Shown here: positions 8,608 to 17,661 of the stretch, piece by piece
Numbering within the stretch: the stretch's first letter is position 1
Layout: each line of letters starts with the position of its first letter
Assembly: GCF_014205845.1 (NCBI RefSeq)
Contig: NZ_JACHCR010000008.1
Coordinates: forward strand, 62,001 to 126,000
Length of the DNA stretch: 64,000 nucleotides
Reading direction: 5' to 3'
DNA from: Mucilaginibacter cryoferens
Lineage (GTDB): Bacteria > Bacteroidota > Bacteroidia > Sphingobacteriales > Sphingobacteriaceae
The notes under the pieces: generated by a model
The model's input: only the letters and a program-made list of their open reading frames with translations
What the model was told of the DNA's origin: nothing
Databases searched by the model: none
Made by a program: the position numbers and the translations under genes

Positions 8608-10830
8608 TCAAGACGCTTTTTCAATCACCGAATCAAACCTGTTTACAGCGGTAACACCTTTTATCAGTTTTATCTTTTTGATCAGGTTTTCCAGGTGATC
8701 GGTATCATTCACATATACCATTATCGATCCTTCGAAAATACCATTGTCGCTATCAACCGTAATAGAGCGGATATTCACCTTAAAGTCGGTTGATATAACG
8801 GTGGTAAGCTTGTTTATCAAACCAACCTCATCAATACCGGTTATTCTTAAGCCCGTTAAAAATGCAAGTTCCTGCTGGTTGGTCCAGCGGGCTTTTACAA
8901 TGCGGTAACCATAATTGGCCATCAGTTTTGCAGCATTAGGGCAGTTGGTGCGATGTATTTTTATGCCGTCGCTAACGGTAACAAAGCCGAAAACATCATC
9001 ACCGGGGATAGGGTTACAGCAATTGGCCAGTTTATAGTCAATCTTCTGCATATCCTCACCAATCAAAAGCATATCGGCATCTTTCGATTTTAGGTTGCGG
9101 ATAAGGCTTTGCACCTGTTCCTGCTCTATTTTATCCTGGGGTTTGTTATCAACAATTTTTTCTGATGCCTGGTATTCTTTCAGGTCTTTCATATCTATAA
9201 CACCTTTGGCAATGTTATAAAACAGATCCTGGGTTGATTGCAGCTTGAAAAAGTAACTTAGCTTTTGCAGGTTTTCGGAGTTATAGGTGATCTTTAGCGA
9301 TTTCATTTTGCGCTCTAAAATCTCCTTACCGTCCTCGGCAATTTTGCGTTTCTCTTCTTTTAAGGCCGATTTAATTTTGGCTTTGGCCTTTGCAGTAACC
9401 ACAAAGTTAAGCCAATCTTCTTTAGGCGTTTGTTTGCCCGATGTTATGATCTCTACCTGGTCGCCGTTTTGCAGTTTGTAACTCAGTGGTACCAGTTTAT
9501 GGTTCACCTTGGCGCCAATACAGCTGGCACCCACATCGGTATGTATCTCAAATGCAAAATCAAGGGCGGTAGCGTTCAATGGCAACTGGATCAACGCACC
9601 TTTTGGCGTAAAAATGAAGATCTCATCGCTGAACAAATTCATTTTAAAATCGTCAATAAAATCCAGCGCGTTGGTATCCGGGTTCTTCAGCATGTCCCTT
9701 ACCTTTTGCACCCATTGATCGAGGCCGCTATCTGTTGATGATTCTTTGTATTTCCAATGTGCGGCAAAGCCTTTTTCGGCAATTTCGTTCATTCGTTTGG
9801 TACGTATCTGCACTTCAACCCATTGCCCGCGCGGGCCCATCACGGTAGTGTGTAATGATTCGTAACCATTTGCCTTCGGCGATGAGATCCAGTCGCGTAA
9901 CCTATCGGGGTTAGGGCGGTATTGATCGGTTACTATACTGTAAGCTTTCCAGCAATCGGCCTTTTCCTGGTCTGGCGCGCTATCTAAAATTATCCTGATG
10001 GCAAAAAGATCGTATACCTCTTCAAAAGGGATCGATTTTTTCTTCATTTTATTCCAGATGGAATGGATAGATTTTGGACGGCCGAACAAATCTGCATGAA
10101 TCTCCTGGGCTTGTAATGCCTTGTTAACCGGCTCGATAAAATCGCGGATAAACCTTTCGCGTTCTGCTTTCTTCTCGTTCAGTTTTCTTTTAATGAACTG
10201 GTAAGTTTCGCGCTCCATGTATTTCATGGATAGATCTTCCAATTCAGACTTTATGGCATATAACCCCAGCCTGTGTGCCAATGGGGCATACAGATATACA
10301 GTTTCTGACGATAGTTTAAGCTGCTTGTCGCGCGGCATAAACTCCATGGTGCGCATGTTGTGCAGCCTATCGGCCAGTTTAATAAGTATCACCCGCACAT
10401 CATCGGCCAGGGTGAGCAGCATTTTGCGGAAGTTTTCGGCCTGTAACGAGCTGTTGGTATCAAACACGCCCGATATTTTGGTTAAGCCATCAATAATTTT
10501 GGCCACTTTTTTACCAAACTCCATTTCAATCTCATCCAGCGTCATGTTGGTATCTTCAACCACATCATGCAGCAGGGCACACACTATTGATGTGGTACCC
10601 AAGCCAATTTCTTCGGCGGCTATCTGGGCAACGGCAATAGGGTGGTATATGTAGGGCTCGCCGCTTTTACGGCGCATATCTTTATGGCTCTCCAAAGCCA
10701 TATCAAAAGCCTTGCGTATCATGCGTTTATCGCCCTTTTGCAGGGTAGATTTACAGGCACGCAGCAAAGCACGGTATCTTTTTAAGATTTCATTCTTCTC
10801 AGCTTCCAGATCAATCTCTATCTCTTTCAT
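8608..10830 (-). CDS. Bifunctional (p)ppGpp synthetase/hydrolase
   Basis: From the ATG at 10828-10830 the protein is 740 residues, a normal Rel/SpoT length; 25 residues upstream of it are unlike the family. The domains in order are an HD hydrolase (ALLHDVVEDT near residue 86), the RelA/SpoT synthetase domain (RLHNMRTMEFMP, GLYAIKSELEDLSMKY, SSPKANGYESLHTTVMGP), TGS (FTPKGALIQLPLNATALDFA), a conserved zinc-finger-like CCNPIPGDDVFGF block, and a C-terminal ACT domain. Intact HD residues point to both making and degrading the alarmone. It heads the block containing fur and purA; (p)ppGpp is known to inhibit purine synthesis, but a link here is only contextual. Confidence 0.97.
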   Translation of the reverse strand: MKEIEIDLEAEKNEILKRYRALLRACKSTLQKGDKRMIRKAFDMALESHKDMRRKSGEPYIYHPIAVAQIAAEEIGLGTTSIVCALLHDVVEDTNMTLDEIEMEFGKKVAKIIDGLTKISGVFDTNSSLQAENFRKMLLTLADDVRVILIKLADRLHNMRTMEFMPRDKQLKLSSETVYLYAPLAHRLGLYAIKSELEDLSMKYMERETYQFIKRKLNEKKAERERFIRDFIEPVNKALQAQEIHADLFGRPKSIHSIWNKMKKKSIPFEEVYDLFAIRIILDSAPDQEKADCWKAYSIVTDQYRPNPDRLRDWISSPKANGYESLHTTVMGPRGQWVEVQIRTKRMNEIAEKGFAAHWKYKESSTDSGLDQWVQKVRDMLKNPDTNALDFIDDFKMNLFSDEIFIFTPKGALIQLPLNATALDFAFEIHTDVGASCIGAKVNHKLVPLSYKLQNGDQVEIITSGKQTPKEDWLNFVVTAKAKAKIKSALKEEKRKIAEDGKEILERKMKSLKITYNSENLQKLSYFFKLQSTQDLFYNIAKGVIDMKDLKEYQASEKIVDNKPQDKIEQEQVQSLIRNLKSKDADMLLIGEDMQKIDYKLANCCNPIPGDDVFGFVTVSDGIKIHRTNCPNAAKLMANYGYRIVKARWTNQQELAFLTGLRITGIDEVGLINKLTTVISTDFKVNIRSITVDSDNGIFEGSIMVYVNDTDHLENLIKKIKLIKGVTAVNRFDSVIEKAS

Positions 10831-10915
10831 ATATAATATAGGCGGCATAATTAAAATAAACTTGTAATGAAAAATATTATTACAGATTATTTTATAATAC
10901 CACAAAAATTTCCTT

Positions 10916-10923
10916 TAAATTTG
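10916..10923 (+). promoter_or_regulatory. TAnnTTTG -7 box before the DUF4294 gene
   Basis: TAAATTTG matches the Bacteroidota -7 consensus and lies 14 bases upstream of the ATG at 10938, in the divergent gap with rel/spoT. Confidence 0.5.
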
Positions 10924-10937
10924 TTTTAAGTAAAAAT

Positions 10938-11552
10938 ATGAAATTTATTGGTTTTCTGTTTATGTTTTGTTGCATAATGGGTAATGTAAAAGCCCAGGAA
11001 AGTAAACCTGCGCCTATGGTTTTAGGCAAAAATGATACCATAAGAGTTGCCGTTACAGAAGTTGACGGTGAGCTGATACCGTGGATTGTAAACCCGGTAG
11101 TGAAAATTATAGATACCCGTATTTTTGCCAGTGATGCCGATAGAGATAACTTTCGCCGGTTAAGGTATAATGTGCTTAAGGTTTACCCTTATGCCCGTTT
11201 TGCAGGCCAAAGGTATGCCAAACTACAGCGCGACCTTGCCCTTACGGGGGATAAGAAAAAGCAAAAGGTGCTGATTGGTAATTGCGAAAATGAAATTAAA
11301 ACATTGTTTGAAAAGGAAATAAAAAATCTGACCATTACACAGGGAGAGGTTTTAATAAAACTGATTGACCGCGAAACAGGGCAAACCAGTTACACCATGG
11401 TTAAAGAACTTAAAGGTGGTTTTAAAGCATTTATGTTTCAATCTGTAGCCAGCATATTTGGCCACAACCTGAAAGAAACTTACGACCCTGAAGTGCAGAG
11501 AGATATCGAGGCTATACTTACCCAGGCCGGATACAATTCCACTAACTACTAA
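10938..11552 (+). CDS. DUF4294 domain protein, secreted
   Basis: The 204-residue protein starts with a signal peptide (KFIGFLFMFCCIMGNVKAQ). The remainder matches the Bacteroidota-specific DUF4294 family: RIFASDADRDNFRRLRYNVLKVYPYA, then RYAKLQRDLALTGDKKKQK, and the C-terminal FGHNLKETYDPEVQRDIEAIL block. The biochemical role of the family is unknown. It is the first gene of a compact run with glutathione peroxidase (two bases later) and bshB1, which suggests an envelope or redox setting without proving it. Confidence 0.88.
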   Translation: MKFIGFLFMFCCIMGNVKAQESKPAPMVLGKNDTIRVAVTEVDGELIPWIVNPVVKIIDTRIFASDADRDNFRRLRYNVLKVYPYARFAGQRYAKLQRDLALTGDKKKQKVLIGNCENEIKTLFEKEIKNLTITQGEVLIKLIDRETGQTSYTMVKELKGGFKAFMFQSVASIFGHNLKETYDPEVQRDIEAILTQAGYNSTNY

Positions 11553-11554
11553 TA

Positions 11555-12055
11555 ATGGATAACACAAGCGTCTACAAGTTTAACCTTCAAAAGTTAAACG
11601 GTGATGATATCAGTCTGTCGGCCTATAAAAATAAAGTACTTTTGATAGTCAACACGGCCTCCCAGTGCGGTTTTACCGCCCAGCTTAAAGATTTGGTAGA
11701 ATTAAAGAACCAGTTTAAAGATACCGATTTTGAGATTCTCGCTTTCCCCTCCAATGATTTTGGCGGACAAGAGCCTTTGGAAGGTGCGGCTATAGCGGCC
11801 TTTTGCGAAAACGTTGGTGCAAACTACCCGGTGTTTGATAAAATAAGGGTACGTGGTGCTTTCGCGCATCCTTTATATCAGTTTTTTGCCGATAAGAAGG
11901 AAAACGGCAAGTTAAAATCTGTACCAAGGTGGAATTTTCATAAGTTTTTGATTGACAGGGAAGGGCATGTTACCGATTTTTATTACCCTTTTACCAAACC
12001 AACATCCTCCAAGATCAGGAAAAGGATAGAGCGCCTTTTATCAGCGGCTCATTAA
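11555..12055 (+). CDS. Glutathione peroxidase-family thiol peroxidase
   Basis: The 166-residue protein has the GPx thioredoxin fold. The catalytic cysteine is C38 in NTASQCGFT (Cys, not selenocysteine), the second signature is FPSNDFGGQEP, and the conserved Trp-Asn is in VPRWNFHKFLID. It reduces hydroperoxides; Cys-type bacterial members usually take electrons from thioredoxin or another low-molecular-weight thiol. The gene starts two bases after the DUF4294 stop. The bacillithiol deacetylase gene follows 13 bases later, so the three are probably cotranscribed and a thiol redox context is plausible. Confidence 0.95.
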   Translation: MDNTSVYKFNLQKLNGDDISLSAYKNKVLLIVNTASQCGFTAQLKDLVELKNQFKDTDFEILAFPSNDFGGQEPLEGAAIAAFCENVGANYPVFDKIRVRGAFAHPLYQFFADKKENGKLKSVPRWNFHKFLIDREGHVTDFYYPFTKPTSSKIRKRIERLLSAAH

Positions 12056-12068
12056 CACAAGCACATCA

Positions 12069-12788
12069 ATGAAATTAGATATTTTAGTTTTGTCGGTACA
12101 TCCCGATGACGCCGAGCTTGGTTGCTCGGGCACTATTTTAAAACATATTGCCCTGGGGCATAAAGTAGGCATTGTTGACCTTACCCGCGGCGAATTAGGT
12201 ACCCGTGGTTCGGCAGAGATACGGGAGCAGGAAGCTATGGCAGCAGCCGAAATATTGGGGATTGCGGTACGGGATAACCTGACCATTCCGGATGGTTTTT
12301 TTGAAAACACCAGGGAATATCAATTAAAGGTGATTGCCGCTATTCGTAAGTATCAGCCTAAAATTGTAATAACAAATGCCTATCATGACAGGCATCCCGA
12401 TCATGGCCGGGCTAACGAATTGGTAGAGGCATCGGCATTTTTATCCGGCCTGCGCAAAATAGAAACCTCCGAAAATGGCGAATTGCAACAAGCATGGCGA
12501 CCAGACCTGGTATTGCATTTTATACAGGATAACTATATTAAACCGGATATTTTAATTGATGTTACCGATTACTGGGATAAAAAAATAGAGAGCGTTTATG
12601 CGTACGGTTCGCAGTTTTTTAACCCCGATTGGGAAAATGAACCTCAAACCTATATCTCTACTCCAGAGTTTATTAATGTAGTTGCGGCGCGTGCCAGCGA
12701 ATTTGGTAAAAGCATAGGGGTTAAATATGCCGAAGGTTATACAAGTAGAAAAATTTTAGGGGTGGATAATTTATTTTCTTTAAAATAA
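12069..12788 (+). CDS. bshB1: Bacillithiol biosynthesis deacetylase BshB1
   Basis: The 239-residue protein is a LmbE/PIG-L-type zinc deacetylase. The metal and catalytic motif is VHPDDAELGCSGT near residue 10, then DLTRGELGTRGSAEIREQEA, and YHDRHPDHGRANELVEASAFLSGL supplying further zinc ligands. It removes acetyl from GlcNAc-malate in bacillithiol synthesis. The TRGELGTRG block and length match BshB1 rather than mycothiol enzymes. It closes the DUF4294-GPx-BshB1 run and ends at a strong terminator. Confidence 0.93.
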   Translation: MKLDILVLSVHPDDAELGCSGTILKHIALGHKVGIVDLTRGELGTRGSAEIREQEAMAAAEILGIAVRDNLTIPDGFFENTREYQLKVIAAIRKYQPKIVITNAYHDRHPDHGRANELVEASAFLSGLRKIETSENGELQQAWRPDLVLHFIQDNYIKPDILIDVTDYWDKKIESVYAYGSQFFNPDWENEPQTYISTPEFINVVAARASEFGKSIGVKYAEGYTSRKILGVDNLFSLK

Positions 12789-12808
12789 TATATTATTTAA
12801 CTGAGAAT

Positions 12809-12850
12809 AAAATAAGCCACTGCTTCCATTATGAAGCAGTGGCTTATTTT
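12809..12850. terminator. Bidirectional terminator after bshB1
   Basis: A perfect 18-bp stem (AAAATAAGCCACTGCTTC and its complement) with a 6-base loop carries T-rich flanks on both strands. It separates bshB1 from the convergent gene ending at 12870 and can serve both. Confidence 0.9.
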
Positions 12851-12869
12851 ATAATATTAGTTGAAATGT

Positions 12870-13307
12870 TTAAGCTTTAATATATTCAAAGCGATTGTTT
12901 TCGTTACTTCTTTCTCTTCTTAATTTGTTTTCGTTGGCAAGCTTTAAAAGGATGCCAGATAACTCAGATGTTTTAAAATCAGAGTCGAACTGATCTTTAC
13001 AATAGTTGGCTATTGATGAGATAGAACGCTGAATATCAAAAAAATCTGTGCTCAGTAGTTGATTTAATATTTTAGTAGCACCTGGTTTTTTACGACCGCT
13101 GGCACCAAAATTTTCATCATCTGAGCGTATTTTACGGCCTTTTTTGCTGAAAATCTCAGATCCGTCGGCATCGGCTTTTTCCGACTCAAGCATAACATCG
13201 AGTAGTCTTTCAATGATTCTTACCTGTACTGCTTCTGATTGAAATGAGTTAACAACTTCGGCTACTTCAACAAGTTGTTTCTTTAATTTTTCTATGTGCT
13301 TGCTCAT
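12870..13307 (-). CDS. Uncharacterised helical protein with winged-helix-like tail
   Basis: I do not recognise the 145-residue family. Residues 1-45 look like a coiled coil or helical hairpin (HIEKLKKQLVEVAEVV...IIERLLDVMLE). A polar, Lys/Gly-rich linker spans residues 45-75 (SKKGRKIRSDD...SGRKKPGATK). The C-terminal 65 residues (FKTSELSGILLKLANENKLRRE near the end) look like a small helix-turn-helix or winged-helix module with a basic wing. A DNA-binding role is possible but is only an impression from composition. It is monocistronic, convergent with bshB1 and isolated from lat by about 200 bases. Confidence 0.7.
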   Translation of the reverse strand: MSKHIEKLKKQLVEVAEVVNSFQSEAVQVRIIERLLDVMLESEKADADGSEIFSKKGRKIRSDDENFGASGRKKPGATKILNQLLSTDFFDIQRSISSIANYCKDQFDSDFKTSELSGILLKLANENKLRRERSNENNRFEYIKA

Positions 13308-13506
13308 GATGAATTAGATTTTAACCTAGCAGGGATGGTACAAATCTAAAAGGAATAATAATTAAAAATATCGCCTATTTTGGTAAAAAAATAGTATATA
13401 TTAACAGTTTAGCCCATTTAGAGCTATCACCGAGTTAAACATATATTAAATATTAAACTACCTGTTCTGTAGGTTAAGTTGCTTGCTTGTTGTGTATTAC
13501 TATTTA

Positions 13507-14838
13507 TTATAACGTTTTAGCTATTTTTTCGAGCATCTCCAGCCCCGTATCAATATGGCTTTGCTCAATAATAAGTGCAGGCCTAAACCTGATACTCTTT
13601 TCGCCGCAACCTAAATACATGATATTATTATCTAATCCCTTGTTAATGAATGTATCACGTTTATTTTTATCCGGAAAATCAAAAGCGGTAAGGAGGCCTT
13701 TACCACGTACATTACTAATAATAGGCATCTGCGACGAGAGCTCGCTGAGTTGATTTTGCAAATATTCGCCCATTTGAGCGGCGTTTTGGCATAAATTATC
13801 CTCTTCTATTACCTCCATAATTTTTGATGAGCGTACCATATCAACCAAACTGCCACCCCAGGTAGAGTTTATGCGTGACGAAACCCTGAACACGTTGTTC
13901 TCCACCTCGTCAACCCGGTTGCTGCATAATATGCCGCATACCTGCATCTTTTTACCAAAGGCTAAAATATCGGGCCTGGCTTTTTCTCCAAAATGCTCAT
14001 GGCACCAGAATTTACCCGTTAGGCCAACGCCGGTTTGTACTTCATCATATATCAGCATGGCTTCATATTCGTCGGCCAGCTCGCGTAGTTTTTCTAAAAA
14101 TTCTTTGCGTATATGGTTATCACCACCTTCAGACTGTATGGGTTCAATAATAATGGCGCAAACATCATCCTTATTATCTTCAAAAGCTTTCCTTATCTGG
14201 GCTACAGATAATTGTTCCCGCTGCAACAGGTCGTCGTGGTTGCTATCGCTATACGGAAAATTCATATAAGGTACCGATACTCTTGGCCAGTCAAATTTGG
14301 CAAACCATTTGGTTTTGTTGGGTACAGTATTGGTAAGGCTAAGCGTGTAGCCCGAGCGGCCATGAAACGCGTGCTCAAAATGGATCACCTTAAACCCCCG
14401 CTCTTTAGTATAGCCTTTGGCAAAGTTTTTCTGCACCTTCCAGTCCATCGCGGTTTTAAGCGCGTTTTCGATAGCCAACGAACCGCCCGCTATAAAAAAC
14501 GCGTGCGGCAGATAGTCGGGAATACCCACGCGCGAAAAAGTTTCCAGAAATTCGGCATACTGGGTTGTATAAATATCGGAATTTGATGGATTGGTTAAAG
14601 CCGCGAGCATCAGGTTTTTTTTAAACTCTTCGTCATTTACCATTTTGGGGTGATTGTAGCCCAATGGAACCGATGCGAAACAGGTGAAAAAATCGAGCAG
14701 CGTACGATCGTTCTTCGAATCGTAAATATAAACGCCCTTACTTTTTTCCATATCAAAAGTGAGATCGAAACCATCGGCAAGTACGTGCTTCTGTAACGAA
14801 GCCTGCACATTCTGGGGTGAAACAAGTAGGTTGTACAT
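13507..14838 (-). CDS. lat: L-lysine 6-transaminase
   Basis: The 443-residue class-III aminotransferase matches the LAT subgroup in length and motifs: FTCFASVPLGYNHP, FIAGGSLAIENALK, HFEHAFHGRSGYTLSLTNT, EPIQSEGGDNHIR, YDEVQTGVGLTGKFW, and the PLP lysine in LAFGKKMQVCG. It moves the epsilon-amino group of lysine to 2-oxoglutarate, giving piperideine-6-carboxylate/aminoadipate semialdehyde. An aminoadipate semialdehyde dehydrogenase gene, the usual next step, is not in the neighbourhood. The gene is monocistronic with a TAGATTTG box 17 bases upstream. Confidence 0.93.
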   Translation of the reverse strand: MYNLLVSPQNVQASLQKHVLADGFDLTFDMEKSKGVYIYDSKNDRTLLDFFTCFASVPLGYNHPKMVNDEEFKKNLMLAALTNPSNSDIYTTQYAEFLETFSRVGIPDYLPHAFFIAGGSLAIENALKTAMDWKVQKNFAKGYTKERGFKVIHFEHAFHGRSGYTLSLTNTVPNKTKWFAKFDWPRVSVPYMNFPYSDSNHDDLLQREQLSVAQIRKAFEDNKDDVCAIIIEPIQSEGGDNHIRKEFLEKLRELADEYEAMLIYDEVQTGVGLTGKFWCHEHFGEKARPDILAFGKKMQVCGILCSNRVDEVENNVFRVSSRINSTWGGSLVDMVRSSKIMEVIEEDNLCQNAAQMGEYLQNQLSELSSQMPIISNVRGKGLLTAFDFPDKNKRDTFINKGLDNNIMYLGCGEKSIRFRPALIIEQSHIDTGLEMLEKIAKTL

Positions 14839-14855
14839 ATCAATTTGGGTTTACA

Positions 14856-14863
14856 CAAATCTA
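14856..14863 (-). promoter_or_regulatory. TAnnTTTG -7 box of lat
   Basis: TAGATTTG on the minus strand lies 17 bases upstream of the lat ATG and matches the consensus exactly. Confidence 0.55.
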
Positions 14864-14913
14864 CTAAAAAGCCCTCAAAAACAAAATTTAGGCGGTTTTT
14901 GAACCGATTAGTA

Positions 14914-14948
14914 AAAAAGTAACTTTAAATTGTTTAAAGTTACTTTTT
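14914..14948. promoter_or_regulatory. 16-bp hairpin in a divergent gap
   Basis: AAAAAGTAACTTTAAA (14914-14929) pairs perfectly with 14933-14948 across a 3-base loop. It looks like a terminator, yet it lies upstream of lat and far upstream of the sensor kinase, so no visible gene ends into it. The rest of the 14864-15319 gap is AT-rich and otherwise featureless to me. Confidence 0.6.
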
Positions 14949-15319
14949 GTACCAAAGGCCAAAATAGTATAGTAGCAGATGTACAAATTTTAGATATGTA
15001 AATGTGTAGATGGCGGAATAAATGCGCGTATTTAGGCTTAAATTGAGGAGTGAGATTTGAATGGTAAGATATTACACTCCCTGATTTTTAGATTAAGGCG
15101 GTTATAGAAAAAGATACAGAATGTTGTGTGATTTTGATGCAGAATTTTGGGTATGAGAAATGCACCGTCTTTTTATCCATTTCAATTTAAAATGCAATAA
15201 CTATTAGTTATCGGCTACGTATAAATGAACGGGAGCATTTCCATTTGATTTCATATAGAATTATATTGAAATGTTGTTAAACACCATAACGTGGATAATA
15301 TATCTTACACCAGTTAAAC

Positions 15320-17179
15320 ATGTATTTACCGAAACCCGTTAATTATCTTATTCCGATCCTGTTATTTTGCTTTTGCCATACGCCGGCCCAAAGTCAGTCT
15401 GCCCTGATACAAAAAGAGCAGCGTAGGATGTATTTGATCAAAGACAGCATCGGCCTGGTTAATTGCCTCAACAGGATAGGGATGCTTTACCATCTGAAAA
15501 GCCCCGACAGTTGTTTCTATTACGGTATGAAGGCCAAGGGGATAGCTACCCGACTGCATTATCCAAAGGGCAAAACAGATGCAGATAATGTGATTGCTTC
15601 GGCGCTTTTCTTGAAGGGGTTGTCCAGGGAGTCTTTAGAATTGTTCAGCAAGGTTTTGTTAGGTTACAAACAGCAATCTGACACCGCTAATACAGCCCAG
15701 GCGCTGTTGAACATGGCTACCGTATATGCAAGTATGGCCGATAGCGCAAAGGCTACTGAGCTTAGCCGCCTGGCCATTAAAACCGGCAGTAAGCTGAAAC
15801 AAGACAGCATTATGAGCCTGGTATACGCCAATTATTGCATGATTAATTCCAGGCTTTCGGACGACAGCATTGGGTATTACCTGGATAAAGCACGGGCAAT
15901 TGCTGGCCGGTATAAAGATCAGCGGATGCTGATTCTTATTATACAGCTGCAAGCCAGCTATTTGCTGAATAAGGGCCGTAGGCAAGAGGCCCTGCCACTG
16001 ATTAGCCGCTCACTGTCCGAATCGCGGAAAAACGGGATAGAGTATTTTGAGATCAATTCGTTTGGCCTATATGCCGACTATTATGCAAGCAAACCAGATA
16101 GTGTTCTCGATTATTATAACCGTGCTTACAAGCTGGTAGAGGAAAAGGGCTACGTATTTTTGAAGGTTAAGGTATTAAAAGTGATTTTAACCTATACCGA
16201 GTTGTCTGGCAATAAGGATAAAATCATCAGTGTTCACCGACTATTGGAAGCAGCGTTAGTGGCCGAGAATGACAACCAGAAGAAGTTTATAGCCGACTAC
16301 ATTAAATATAACGCGATACTGGATGATAATACGCTGCTGGAAACCAACAATAAGAGCGATAAAGTTAAAATATGGATGCTGGGCGCGGTATGCGGGATTA
16401 CGTTACTGCTGGTTATTTTTATTTACCGTTTGTACCAAACCTCGCGGCGTTTAAACAGGCAGATTAGCGAACAGAACAACCAGATGCGGCAAACACTGAA
16501 TGCACTGGAGCAGAGCCAGGCAGACAATACCCGCATGATGCAGATAGCGGCCCATGACCTGCGTAACCCTATTGGCGGCATCACCTCTGTGGCTACACTC
16601 ATGCTGGATGAACCAGGTCGGTCGGATGATGACCGGATGATGTTGGAGTTGATCCGCACTTCGGGGCAGAACTCCCTGGAACTGGTGAGTGACCTTTTGC
16701 AGGTGCACACCCATGCAGAAGAAATAAAAAGAGAACCAGTGGATTTAAACCAGATGCTGCATTACTGCGCAGACCTTATGGCGCATAAAGCAGAAGCTAA
16801 AGGGCAGCATATTGATTTACAGGCTGTATCTGTTATTCTATCTGTAAACCGGGAAAAGCTGTGGCGGGTGGTAAGTAACCTGATTGCCAATGCGATTAAG
16901 TTTAGTCCCAGCGGAGCTGTGATAACGGTTCAACTCCTTGAAAACCTTAAAAATGTAACCATTATTGTGGAAGATCACGGCATTGGTGTGCCCGCCGAAA
17001 TGAAGGATAAAATATTTGATATGTTCACCGAAGCCAAAAGACCGGGAACTGCGGGGGAGCAGCCTTTTGGCCTTGGGCTGGCCATTTCAAAACAGATAGT
17101 AGAGGCGCACGGCGGAAGAATTTGGTTTGACAGCAGACCGGGCGACGGAACCACCTTTTTTGTGGAGCTGCCAATATAA
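15320..17179 (+). CDS. TPR-containing sensor histidine kinase
   Basis: The 619-residue protein has a signal peptide (residues 1-25). A periplasmic region of helical TPR-like repeats runs from 45 to 340, and one membrane segment is at about 350-370 (IWMLGAVCGITLLLVIFIYRL). A short coiled coil is followed by the kinase core: HisKA with H412 in QIAAHDLRNPIGG, then HATPase blocks NLIANAIKFSPSG (N box), DHGIGVP (G1) and GLGLAISKQIVEAHGG (G2). It should autophosphorylate in response to a periplasmic signal. No response regulator is adjacent, so it is an orphan unless the lone receiver at 62684 serves it. Confidence 0.93.
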   Translation: MYLPKPVNYLIPILLFCFCHTPAQSQSALIQKEQRRMYLIKDSIGLVNCLNRIGMLYHLKSPDSCFYYGMKAKGIATRLHYPKGKTDADNVIASALFLKGLSRESLELFSKVLLGYKQQSDTANTAQALLNMATVYASMADSAKATELSRLAIKTGSKLKQDSIMSLVYANYCMINSRLSDDSIGYYLDKARAIAGRYKDQRMLILIIQLQASYLLNKGRRQEALPLISRSLSESRKNGIEYFEINSFGLYADYYASKPDSVLDYYNRAYKLVEEKGYVFLKVKVLKVILTYTELSGNKDKIISVHRLLEAALVAENDNQKKFIADYIKYNAILDDNTLLETNNKSDKVKIWMLGAVCGITLLLVIFIYRLYQTSRRLNRQISEQNNQMRQTLNALEQSQADNTRMMQIAAHDLRNPIGGITSVATLMLDEPGRSDDDRMMLELIRTSGQNSLELVSDLLQVHTHAEEIKREPVDLNQMLHYCADLMAHKAEAKGQHIDLQAVSVILSVNREKLWRVVSNLIANAIKFSPSGAVITVQLLENLKNVTIIVEDHGIGVPAEMKDKIFDMFTEAKRPGTAGEQPFGLGLAISKQIVEAHGGRIWFDSRPGDGTTFFVELPI

Positions 17180-17238
17180 CAATTGCATTAATTAAAAAAG
17201 ACAGTCCACCTGGAACTGCTTTAAACGGGTGCCGGTGA

Positions 17239-17547
17239 TTGCCGGTGCAACGGCGCAGGAATTTTAATCCCATAACAAATACGGTAATGTGCTTTGACAA
17301 GGATACAGCCGTGGTAAAGCTTAAATCAAACGTCGTTAATAATATTGCGCAGGCCGATGATGGCCTGATATGGATAGCTACAGACGATGGTGGAATTAAT
17401 GTATGTTTTAGCATCACCTATTTGCTTAGCTGCGGGGATGACACCAAATCACTAAAGCAAAACAGTATAATACTGTATAAAAATTATTGAGGCATTATAT
17501 CGGCCGGAACTTTTAAAGGGGAGGGGATAAAAGTGACCGCGCCACCC
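17239..17547 (+). pseudogene. Decayed fragment of a hybrid two-component (HTCS) beta-propeller
   Basis: The frame contains NFNPITNTVMCFDKD, then VVNNIAQADDGLIWIATDDG, which matches the Reg_prop repeat of HTCS sensors (compare the family pattern 'SNNVVxxIxxDxDGxIWIGTxxGGLN'). A second repeat follows, GDDTKSLKQNSIILYKNY, interrupted by a TGA (17488-17490). In the same frame after the stop comes GIISAGTFKGEG, where the family has DGxIWIGTxxGG. An in-frame stop precedes it and no start or flanking kinase domain exists. It is a relic of about two propeller blades. Confidence 0.65.
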
Positions 17548-17661
17548 AGATCGGGAGTATTTGTTGTTGCCTAGGGTAAAAAATAACCACGTTTTGTGCA
17601 AAATACTATTAACAATTGCATATTAACGCGGCGTATTTTAGGTAAAATATAATTATAGATC

